A DNA stretch of 8,237 nt from Bdellovibrio sp. Lineage in GTDB: Bacteria > Bdellovibrionota > UBA1018. Shown piece after piece: positions 1-6,682 of the stretch. How positions within the stretch are numbered: the first letter of the stretch is position 1; every line of letters starts with the position of its first letter. Under the pieces are notes generated by a model. That model did not search any database, was not told where the DNA came from, and worked only from the letters and a program-made list of their open reading frames with translations. A program made the position numbers and the translations under genes. The stretch lies in NCBI GenBank assembly GCA_016213345.1, contig JACRAO010000106.1, positions 1 through 8,237 on the forward strand. The letters are read 5' to 3'.

Positions 1-456
1 CCTAACCGGACTTTAGTTTTTATGACTTATGCAGGAGAAGAAGTCGGTCTACTTGGCAGCCTCGATATTGCATAAAATTATAAAGGACAAAATAAAAAAA
101 TTGCTGGAGTACTTCAGTTTGATATGACCATGTTTCCCGGAACTTCTCACAAACTTACTTTTATTAATGATCATGTTGATACGAAACTTACAAAATTTGT
201 AGAAGGCTTAGTCGATCAATATATAAAGGTACCATGGACCGAATCCAGTTGTGGTTATGCTTGTAGTGATCACGCCAGTTGGACGAGATACGGTTATCCA
301 AGTGCCTTTCCCTTTGAGGCTCCATTTGACGAATATAATAAGAAAATTCATACGTCGGGTGACACGCTTGATAATAACTTGGATATTCTATTTGGGTCTT
401 ATTTTGCAAAACTTTCGTTGGCTTTTGCAGTAGAGTTGGCACAAGCGAGTTTGTAG
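1..456 (+). pseudogene. M28-family zinc aminopeptidase (bacterial leucyl aminopeptidase type), 3' part, interrupted by an in-frame stop
   Basis: Reading frame 1 is open from the left edge except for one TAA at 73-75, and ends with TAG at 454-456. The translation aligns with the secreted Vibrio aminopeptidase family (M28). The AGEEVGLLGS segment (31-60) carries the Glu-Glu pair (catalytic base and zinc ligand). The zinc-ligand Asp of LQFDMT is at 121-123, the CGYAC disulfide loop with following SDHASW at 250-282, and the zinc-ligand His of IHTSGDT at 349-351. Glu-to-Asp spacing (27 residues) equals that of the Vibrio proteolyticus enzyme as I recall it. The TAA falls at SLDIA*NYKGQ, where Vibrio-type homologues have Asn. 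An ATG at 124 could in principle restart translation, but that product would lack the Glu pair and the other N-terminal metal ligands, so it should be inactive. The family acts outside the cytoplasm, removing N-terminal residues from peptides. The 5' half lies outside the window. No C-terminal extension follows the catalytic domain. A sequencing error at the stop cannot be excluded. Confidence 0.85.
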
Positions 457-598
457 AGCGAACTTTTTAAAATATCTGTAGTTTTTTAATAAACTATAAA
501 TTATTTCAAACATAAAGATTGCATTGCATTATTTTGTATTATACACACCAAGTCACGGGTACGATAAATATGTACTTTTAAAATAAGGAGAATGTCTT
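457..598. other. Intergenic region upstream of the large beta-propeller gene
   Basis: This is an AT-rich gap of 142 bases. A 6-bp A/T-rich inverted repeat (TAGTTT at 479-484, AAACTA at 491-496) lies just after the peptidase stop, but it has almost no G or C and is weak as a terminator. A TATTAT at 537-542 could be a -10 element, but no good -35 sits at the right distance. A direct repeat TTGCATTGCAT occurs at 519-529. Only the ribosome binding site at the right end is convincing. Confidence 0.4.
585..590 (+). promoter_or_regulatory. Shine-Dalgarno site AAGGAG of the beta-propeller gene
   Basis: AAGGAG ends 8 bases before the ATG at 599. This near-ideal motif and spacing supports that ATG as the start, as does the signal peptide that begins there. 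Confidence 0.85.
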
Positions 599-3500
599 AT
601 GATCAAAATTAATAAAGTCTATTTTTTCGTTATTTTTACCGTAATATTTCTTAGTTTTCTTTCTCAAGCAGGGGATATTCTTCCCACTCTAAATGCGGTT
701 CCAAAGAACTTAAATAGCATCGAAAGTCAGCTCATGCGCTTTCCTGGTCAGACCATGTTTTTAAATTATGATGCTCCTAGGTTTCGCTATGCTCGTGATT
801 TGGAGCGCAATGTGGCTACCGGCGGTAAACAAAGGGCACAACAAGAGTCAGACATTTTTAAAGTCGGTAAATCAGGAACTAAACTCTTATTTCTCTTAAA
901 TAATTATCGGGGATTGCAAGTGGTCAGTTTTGCTGCAGGTTCGGAGTCTCCTAAACTTTTAGGCAGAGTAGCTGCTACAGGAAATTGGCCAAGCGACATG
1001 TATTACGACGAAGCTAATGACCGCCTTATTGTATTAGAAAGATTGTGGTACGATGATTCAAAGGTTAACAATAACGCTCTTGATGTCGTTCAGAGCCGGT
1101 TGCTGTTTTATGATGTAAAAGATCCGTCAAATCCTAGCATTTCTTTCGAATTGCCATTAGTTGGAGAATTCGCAGATTCACGTATGGTGGGCGATGTCCT
1201 CTATGTAGTGACAAGTAGTAGACCGTATGGTTTTAATTCACAAAACGGAGAAAATAAACCCAAAGGCTATGTCCACTCGGTAAAACTTTTACCTAAAAAA
1301 GCCGAAACTATTCAAACATTAGAGCTTTCACTGCCGTCTAGTTCACGTGAAAACATGAATATTGTAGAAGTCGAAGAAGGCGGTGCTTATAAATATTATC
1401 TTTTATCAGTTCTATCTGAAAGCGGATGGGGTTGGTGGGATCGCAATTCGCTTGTCGAAGTAGTTGATATTTCGAGTGAAGAAGGCAAAATTAAATCGTT
1501 AATGACAGTTTCTGCTAAGGGTGTAATTAATGAGCGTTCCTGGACACATATTAAAAATGGAACCCTAATAGTAACAAGTAACTACAGTACGGCAGATGTA
1601 TCAAATAGTAATGGCAATAGTGTGCAGAGGATTGCGGTAGAAACCTTTACACTTCCAAAAGAAAATCAGTCAACTTTGAGTGAAAAACAGGCTGAGTTTA
1701 GACGACTTTGGATTGATAATGAATTAGATAAGTTGCATGTCAGTGCTGATGAGAGAGAACGTCAGTACCAAGTACTTTTGAGTAACTCGGACTTTGGGCT
1801 GAAAGGTCAGTTTGTAGCAACTGACGGAAAACTAAGAAAAGTAGTAGCTGATAGCATTGTTACTGCTGGTGACACTCAAGGACAGAATGCGTCTATTCAA
1901 GATGTGAGATATGTAGGGGATCTGCTCTATGTTTTTTGGGCTCCACAAAATCAAAAGGATCCATTTGATTTGTTTAATATTAAAAACCCACAGCAAGGAG
2001 TAAGTTTTATTAAAAGACTGTATTTTGATGGATGGATTGAGAAAGCATTTCCTATAGTTTTTGAAAATAGAAACTTTGTTTTAGGGTTGGGTTGGATCGT
2101 TGAAAATATAAATAACGAAAGAGGGACGCGTTATCCTCAGGCTATGCTTTTTGAAGTTTCAGGCGAAGGTGAGCAGGCACGAGCTGTTGATCTTGCACAG
2201 CTTTCGTTGAAAGGCAGCAAGCACTCATGGACAAATTTTGATCTTCAAGATAAATTTTTTGATATTAAAAGTACAAGCGACGGTCTTGGTGCTGTGATGT
2301 TTACTCTTTCGTCATGGAATGACAGTGGAGACGACAATGAAGGATATGCAAGTGGAGGAAAACTAATTGGATTTAATCTTAAAAATGCAGCATTAGGAAG
2401 GGCAAAAGAAGTATTTAAAACAGGTGCCATGTTGTCTGCGCCTGGAGATTGGTTAAGGCGTGTATTTACTAATCCAGAAATTGACCGAGTCAATACTTTT
2501 TCTGATTCAGCATTGGGTGTTTTTGATATTCAAGCAATTGGATTGGAAAATGCTATTGTAAAGGCAGCTAATGTCTTAGAGTTAGCAAGAAATATTGTAA
2601 ATTATGTTACGTTTAAGACGCCTTCTGGTGTGGAGCGTGGAATTCAGGTTATTAGCTCCGAAAGTTGGACAAATAGTGCTAATCAAAACACTGTCTTGCG
2701 ACTTGTAAATATAACAAAAGCTGACTCTGAAAAACATGAAATTTTAGGTGAGCTTATATTAGGCGGCAGTTTTAGGGACATGTTTTTAGACTTAAATAGC
2801 AACAGCTTGTTTATGGCAACTAATGCCAGTGAGAGAAAAGGCAATGATTATTCTGTGAAATCAATGTTGCATAAAGTTAGTTATGCAGGATCAAGTGGAG
2901 CAGAGGTATTAGCAATAGATCAAACTCTTACACTGCCTAAAAGTGAAAAAAATAAAATATCAGTTAATACAAGTAGGCATTTATTTTTAGATGGCGAAAA
3001 GCTTTTACTGGCTGATGATAGTGGGCAAATTTTTATTGTAGATGTAAAGTTATTTAAGGATATCCAGAAAGTTGATTTTAGTGGTTGTGATATGAGTACT
3101 ATTGATTCTGGTACTAATGACAAAATGAAATATGGTGAACTATTGTTGCTCAGTGAAGATAAGAATACATTTTGGCTTGCAACGAGTGAATCTGTAAATG
3201 ATCCAAAGAATAAGAACATTAAATATTCTCGAAACTTTGTGTCTCCTGTTACTTTTCAAGGAACCAAAGCAGCTTGTGGTGCCAGAATTAATATTCCTGG
3301 GCAGCTAATTGTAACTCCAAAGAGTGGACACCTGGTTACTAAAGAAGAACGCTTAATGGATCCAGGATCACTTTTTGTTAAAAAATCTAAGCAACCTTCG
3401 CAGCAAAAGAGACAAAATACAATTGAGTCCTTAGAGGTTACCGATGATGGTAAATTTGCTAGTTTAAAAGACGATTATGTTCCGAGGGCTTTTGATTTTT

Positions 3501-4006
3501 ACCAAGATATAAAGACAGTTGGCAAGGGGAGGTTAGGTTATTTATTTTGGGAAGAAACATCTTCAGGGTACATGCCGTTTATGTCAAGATTTTGGCCCAG
3601 GGCACGGGTTTCCGGCGGACATTTTGTAGTTTTAGGCTTTGGTGAGGATTTGAGGTTTAATGAAACTGTAATAGATGTATCACCAGATGTGCTTTTAAAT
3701 GCAACATTGGTGTCTGTAGTGTCTGATCCTAAGGCAAATGGAAGTTACTTGGGGATTTTAAATAATGGCAAAAGATTTCAAGTCATAAAATGGACTGAAG
3801 ATAATTTTAGGCCATCTGTGCTTGCAGTTAAGAGTGCCGATCCAAACACAAATGCACTATCAAATGCTAAACAATGGATCACGGCTCCTTCTTGGTGGTG
3901 GGGCGGTTGGAACACTAATAGTGGATTACACTTTACTGAAGGCAAAAGAAGTTTTGAGGTTTCTCTTGGGATGAGCGGAGTTCTGCAGTTTTATTTGGCA
4001 GAATAA
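599..4006 (+). CDS. Large secreted beta-propeller-domain protein (1135 aa)
   Basis: The start is fixed by AAGGAG at the right spacing and by a Sec signal peptide: residues 1-6 are polar/basic, about 8-22 are hydrophobic, and cleavage is likely after SQA near residue 24. The rest has no further membrane span. It is rich in short beta-strand-like stretches ending in turns (for example TKLLFLLNNYRGLQVVSF and NDRLIVLERLWY), as expected of propeller blades. The SRMVGDVLYVVT stretch (about 194-205) resembles the conserved core of the 'secreted protein with C-terminal beta-propeller' family (PF09826 type). A related VRYVGDLLYVFW lies at about 437-448. Only two cysteines are present, C830 and C893, which could form one disulfide after export. 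Aromatic clusters occur at GWGWW (about 277-281) and SWWWGGW (1098-1104) near the C-terminus. As I recall, 1135 residues is long for the family, so there may be two propellers or an added domain. No catalytic motif was recognised; a binding, scaffold or adhesion role is a guess. It appears monocistronic and converges with the phosphatase gene, overlapping it by 16 bases. Confidence 0.8.
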   Translation: MIKINKVYFFVIFTVIFLSFLSQAGDILPTLNAVPKNLNSIESQLMRFPGQTMFLNYDAPRFRYARDLERNVATGGKQRAQQESDIFKVGKSGTKLLFLLNNYRGLQVVSFAAGSESPKLLGRVAATGNWPSDMYYDEANDRLIVLERLWYDDSKVNNNALDVVQSRLLFYDVKDPSNPSISFELPLVGEFADSRMVGDVLYVVTSSRPYGFNSQNGENKPKGYVHSVKLLPKKAETIQTLELSLPSSSRENMNIVEVEEGGAYKYYLLSVLSESGWGWWDRNSLVEVVDISSEEGKIKSLMTVSAKGVINERSWTHIKNGTLIVTSNYSTADVSNSNGNSVQRIAVETFTLPKENQSTLSEKQAEFRRLWIDNELDKLHVSADERERQYQVLLSNSDFGLKGQFVATDGKLRKVVADSIVTAGDTQGQNASIQDVRYVGDLLYVFWAPQNQKDPFDLFNIKNPQQGVSFIKRLYFDGWIEKAFPIVFENRNFVLGLGWIVENINNERGTRYPQAMLFEVSGEGEQARAVDLAQLSLKGSKHSWTNFDLQDKFFDIKSTSDGLGAVMFTLSSWNDSGDDNEGYASGGKLIGFNLKNAALGRAKEVFKTGAMLSAPGDWLRRVFTNPEIDRVNTFSDSALGVFDIQAIGLENAIVKAANVLELARNIVNYVTFKTPSGVERGIQVISSESWTNSANQNTVLRLVNITKADSEKHEILGELILGGSFRDMFLDLNSNSLFMATNASERKGNDYSVKSMLHKVSYAGSSGAEVLAIDQTLTLPKSEKNKISVNTSRHLFLDGEKLLLADDSGQIFIVDVKLFKDIQKVDFSGCDMSTIDSGTNDKMKYGELLLLSEDKNTFWLATSESVNDPKNKNIKYSRNFVSPVTFQGTKAACGARINIPGQLIVTPKSGHLVTKEERLMDPGSLFVKKSKQPSQQKRQNTIESLEVTDDGKFASLKDDYVPRAFDFYQDIKTVGKGRLGYLFWEETSSGYMPFMSRFWPRARVSGGHFVVLGFGEDLRFNETVIDVSPDVLLNATLVSVVSDPKANGSYLGILNNGKRFQVIKWTEDNFRPSVLAVKSADPNTNALSNAKQWITAPSWWWGGWNTNSGLHFTEGKRSFEVSLGMSGVLQFYLAE

Positions 4007-4890
4007 TGCTCTAGTAAACCTTCCCTCAGTGCGGAGTGGATTGGGATCACTTGCTTTGCGTTTAGAGCTAGCATTGAGGCTTCGAGTAGGAGCGCGCCTG
4101 CTAAAATCATCTCTGTTCTGCTCGGGTCTATACCATCGAGTTTTAAGATTTGCTTTTTTGATAAGGACGACAAGATGTAAATAAGATCTCTAAGGGCTTC
4201 TGGTGTTAAAAATTTTAGCCTTGTCTGCCTCCTTGTAAGTTTTGCCAGTGATCTAATAGTTCCACTCGATCCAAGGAAAACGAGTGAATTACTATATTTC
4301 GTAGATATAAAAGAAGATTTGATGGTGCTGTAAACATAAAGCTGGAGTTTTAGTATATCCTCCTGGCTAGGAGGAATAGTTTTTAAAAACACTTGCTGAA
4401 GTCTAGCAACCCCTAATGGAAAGCTTTTGGGGGTAATAAGCTTTTTGTCTTTGAATAGACTGATTTCTATGCTGCCACCTCCAATATCGATATGGCCAAA
4501 ATTTTGTCTGCGTATTATTTCGTGTGCCAAAATACCGTTGGCAATGAGCTTAGCTTCTTGAGATCCCGAAATTATACGAATTGAAATTCCTGTTTGCTTT
4601 TTTATTCTTGAAATTAATTGATAACTATTTTTCGCTTCTCTTAATGCACTTGTACCTACTGCAATTACTTTTTTGACATGAAATTTGAGACAGGTTTTTT
4701 TAAAGTTTCTAAATACGCGTACTGTTCTTTGCATTGCCTTTGTGTCAAGTCGTCCAGTGGTAAACACTTTATCGCCTAACTTGATCATAATTTTTTTATG
4801 ATATAGTTGATGTGTTTTTTTGTTTGCTCTAAGTTGGTGAATATCAAACCTTACTGAGTTAGTTCCTAGGTCGACAATTGCGATCTGCAT
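3991..4890 (-). CDS. Ppx/GppA-family phosphatase, short form (299 aa)
   Basis: Members hydrolyse inorganic polyphosphate and/or convert pppGpp to ppGpp in the cytoplasm. The ASKHA-fold nucleotide/phosphate motifs are in order: VDLGTNSVRFD at residues 6-16, VGTSALREAKN at 78-88, SGSQEAKLI at 108-116 (E112 aligns with the catalytic Glu), HIDIGGGSIE at 133-142, GSSGTIRSLA at 207-216, RTEMILAGALLL at 258-269 and SALREGLL at 286-293. The protein ends there, so it lacks the C-terminal HD-like and accessory domains of the roughly 500-residue enterobacterial enzymes and matches the short two-domain type. Polyphosphate and pppGpp activity cannot be told apart from sequence. The N-terminus fits the family start exactly, but no Shine-Dalgarno sequence precedes the ATG. 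It is the last gene of the leftward series, 71 bases after the acyltransferase, and probably depends on read-through from upstream. Its last 5 codons and stop overlap the 3' end of the convergent propeller gene. Confidence 0.9.
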   Translation of the reverse strand: MQIAIVDLGTNSVRFDIHQLRANKKTHQLYHKKIMIKLGDKVFTTGRLDTKAMQRTVRVFRNFKKTCLKFHVKKVIAVGTSALREAKNSYQLISRIKKQTGISIRIISGSQEAKLIANGILAHEIIRRQNFGHIDIGGGSIEISLFKDKKLITPKSFPLGVARLQQVFLKTIPPSQEDILKLQLYVYSTIKSSFISTKYSNSLVFLGSSGTIRSLAKLTRRQTRLKFLTPEALRDLIYILSSLSKKQILKLDGIDPSRTEMILAGALLLEASMLALNAKQVIPIHSALREGLLEHYSAK

Positions 4891-4961
4891 AATTTATTAT
4901 GACTAAATATTTGAAAATAATCCACCTGATTTCTATGGCGTATTTCTATCGCGGATTTCTG
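4891..4961. other. Intergenic gap between acyltransferase and phosphatase genes
   Basis: The gap is 71 bases. In the leftward direction, a perfect -35 hexamer TTGACA (complement of 4960-4965) overlaps the acyltransferase stop codon, but no acceptable -10 hexamer lies 16-18 bases away. The main structure is a 13-base tandem repeat, listed separately. No terminator hairpin was found. Confidence 0.4.
4929..4961. repeat. 13-base tandem repeat, about 2.5 units
   Basis: Units begin at 4929, 4942 and 4955. ATTTCTATGGCGT is followed by ATTTCTATCGCGG, then a partial ATTTCTG that runs to the acyltransferase stop codon. The first two units differ at two of 13 positions. The whole array lies in the gap between the two leftward genes. 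Confidence 0.8.
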
Positions 4962-5801
4962 TCAAATTGAGCCAAGTTCTACTTCTGGGTTTGCAAAGAT
5001 TCTTTTAGTGGCTTTTACCATATGGCTTGCTTTGACGCCGTCAATTAGCCTATGGTCAAAAGTAGCACAAATTCTGATCATTTTTGTAATATGTGCTTTC
5101 CCGTCTCTAGCAACTACAGCGTCATATGTAGATCCAAGTGCAATCAATAAAGGTATCCTCGAATACGGCACCAATGGCGCAAATGCCATGTCCAGTCCCA
5201 ACGAACCAATGTTGGTAAGCATCATGCTTCCAAAGGCATCTTTTGGGCTGCCAAGCAAAGGTGACCAAAGATTAAGTGTGTACATAAAAAATCCTGCAAA
5301 TCCTAAAATGAAGCTAGATGCCCAGCCTGGAAGGCCACCCATAAGATTTTTCATTTTTGTAAAACTTGTATCTTTTTTTTGTTTAATAAGATTGACCCTG
5401 GCTTCTATTTCTTGAGCGATTTTGGTAATTGTTTTTTGGTCGGCATTTCTGACAGTCATACCGGAGAGGTCTTCGCCTGTTGTATCTGATGCAACTTGAA
5501 AAAATATGTCTATGTTTTTCCTGGGATAAAGTCTACCAAATCTTAAGACACAATTGATCGAAGGATTTTCCTTTAAAACTTTGGCAAAAGTCATGCCTGT
5601 AAAATGAGATAGAGTAATTCGTAAGCCCGTTTTTTGTCTTAGTTTTTCGATATAGGCAAGTGCTGCTGAAACATCTATTTCGAGGCATCCATAAACACTG
5701 GGATCTCCTACAGTTTTCCATGTCCCAATGGCTACTTTTCTCCAACTTGACAGAAATAACGGCGGGCCTAGATCCACATTCTTTGAGATTAATGACTGCA
5801 T
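4962..5801 (-). CDS. Stand-alone 2-oxoacid dehydrogenase E2-type acyltransferase domain protein (279 aa)
   Basis: The protein matches the catalytic domain of dihydrolipoamide acyltransferases (CAT-like fold, PF00198 type). The C-terminus carries ATFDHRLIDGVKASHM with the signature HxxxDG: H250 is the expected catalytic His, and D254-G255 complete the motif. Upstream, MMLTNIGSLGLD (193-204) matches the family's conserved 'T-N-x-G' strand. An N-terminal SSWRKVAIGTW and a strand-rich region around 85-115 also fit. Canonical E2 subunits carry N-terminal lipoyl and subunit-binding domains; neither is present, so this is not a normal complex subunit and its acyl donor is unknown. A hydrophobic insert at about 159-178 (WASSFILGFAGFFMYTLNLW) could associate with the membrane or pack in the oligomer core. 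No E1 or E3 gene is nearby. It lies 23 bases after the lipoprotein gene, without a clear Shine-Dalgarno site, so translation may be coupled or weak. Confidence 0.85.
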   Translation of the reverse strand: MQSLISKNVDLGPPLFLSSWRKVAIGTWKTVGDPSVYGCLEIDVSAALAYIEKLRQKTGLRITLSHFTGMTFAKVLKENPSINCVLRFGRLYPRKNIDIFFQVASDTTGEDLSGMTVRNADQKTITKIAQEIEARVNLIKQKKDTSFTKMKNLMGGLPGWASSFILGFAGFFMYTLNLWSPLLGSPKDAFGSMMLTNIGSLGLDMAFAPLVPYSRIPLLIALGSTYDAVVARDGKAHITKMIRICATFDHRLIDGVKASHMVKATKRIFANPEVELGSI

Positions 5802-5804
5802 ATT

Positions 5805-5830
5805 AAATAAGTCTAATAATACACTTATTT
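5805..5830. repeat. 7-bp perfect inverted repeat at the lipoprotein/acyltransferase junction
   Basis: AAATAAG (5805-5811) and CTTATTT (5824-5830) are separated by 12 bases. In the leftward transcript the stem would include the lipoprotein stop codon and end 3 bases before the acyltransferase ATG. It is A/T-rich, hence weak. There is no U-run after it, so it is not a terminator. It may shape the ribosome landing site or be chance. Confidence 0.45.
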
Positions 5831-6661
5831 ATGTCTGGCAACGGCAGTTTTTACTTCTTGGAGTGCCCAAAGAGATGCTTTTTCGGTGTATTTTTTCTCA
5901 ACTTGTTTAAACAGGTTGGCGTGTTGGTTAATACGACTCAAATAATCTTCTGGGTCCTCAGAGAGCATTACAGCAGTTTTGTCTTGAGTTTGTGCGGGTA
6001 CCCTGTTTGCGTCATAGTCTTGGTTGTTAGAAGCTGCAGAAATCGCGCCTCCACCAAGATCTGTTTCGCTGGAGTTGTGACCACTGCCACCGCCTCCACC
6101 ACCGCCAGAATAAGTGCCAGACGCTTCTACTGGAGATTTAGCAGCAAGAAGCTTGTTTTGTTGAGCTAAAGGATTTTCTCCAGTTTTTTCACCACCTAGC
6201 GAAGGCGAAAATGAGTTTCCCTGTGATCCTGTATCTGCAACACCTGTACCACCTACAGACGAAGATTTCTCTGATTTATCTGGAGTTAAGCCTTTTTTTA
6301 GTAAATCTTCAGTTTTTTTGTCATAGGGTGTAAGCTGCGCTTTTGATGTGTCTTCTGATGCATTTTTCCCTAAAATAGCTTGTCCATAAGGCATGTTGCC
6401 ACCTGCTGGTGTGCCACCCAACAGGCCACGTGCAAGTGCAAGCTCTCTTTCAGCTGCCGCAACGTGTTCTGCGGCTGTTGCGTTGTTACCAGGAGGTACG
6501 GCACCGACTGGGTCTGGTTTGTATGGATCATTGCCGTTTCCATAATCTGGTGGCATCATAGGAGGTGGCTGTGATTGTTGTCTTTCTTTATTGCAGTTTG
6601 CAGTAAAAATAAAAGTTATTAGTAATATGCCCAAAACAGGCAAGTTATCTTTCTTTTTCAT
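5825..6661 (-). CDS. Probable lipoprotein, Gly/Pro/Ser-rich, unknown function (278 aa)
   Basis: The N-terminus MKKKDN is followed by a hydrophobic segment (about 7-21) and TANC, giving a candidate lipidated Cys23. Asn at -1 is unusual, because Gly, Ala or Ser is normal there; if not processed as a lipoprotein it could stay as an N-terminal membrane anchor. Residues 24-235 look disordered: a Pro-rich stretch (QPPPMMPPDY, 31-40), an Ala-rich possible helix (AAEHVAAAERELALARGLL, 63-81), a long Ser/Gly/Thr/Lys region and seven consecutive glycines at 186-192. The last 43 residues (from about 236, DPEDYLSRINQHANLFKQVEKKY onward) are charged and helix-like and are probably the only folded part. It starts 21 bases after the 12-Cys protein gene, with a purine-rich GAGAGAG just before the ATG. 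No family was recognised. The arrangement of an anchor, a flexible spacer and a small terminal domain suggests a surface-display or tethering role, which is inference. Confidence 0.75.
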   Translation of the reverse strand: MKKKDNLPVLGILLITFIFTANCNKERQQSQPPPMMPPDYGNGNDPYKPDPVGAVPPGNNATAAEHVAAAERELALARGLLGGTPAGGNMPYGQAILGKNASEDTSKAQLTPYDKKTEDLLKKGLTPDKSEKSSSVGGTGVADTGSQGNSFSPSLGGEKTGENPLAQQNKLLAAKSPVEASGTYSGGGGGGGSGHNSSETDLGGGAISAASNNQDYDANRVPAQTQDKTAVMLSEDPEDYLSRINQHANLFKQVEKKYTEKASLWALQEVKTAVARHK

Positions 6662-6682
6662 ATACTCTCTCTTTCTATAGGG

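Noticed and set aside
124..456. Independent 110-residue gene starting at ATG 124
   Set aside because: It is the C-terminal part of the M28 domain. It lacks the Glu pair and other metal ligands, and no ribosome binding site precedes it.
479..496. Terminator hairpin after the aminopeptidase fragment
   Set aside because: The 6-bp stem has one G/C pair and no following T-run, so it is too weak to call.
5008..5415. 135-residue open frame on the + strand inside the acyltransferase gene
   Set aside because: It lies wholly opposite a well-supported gene with conserved motifs, has no matching family features and is best explained as a shadow frame.
6086..6106. Poly-glycine tract as a phase-variable simple repeat
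   Set aside because: The seven Gly codons use mixed third bases, so the DNA is not a pure repeat likely to slip.
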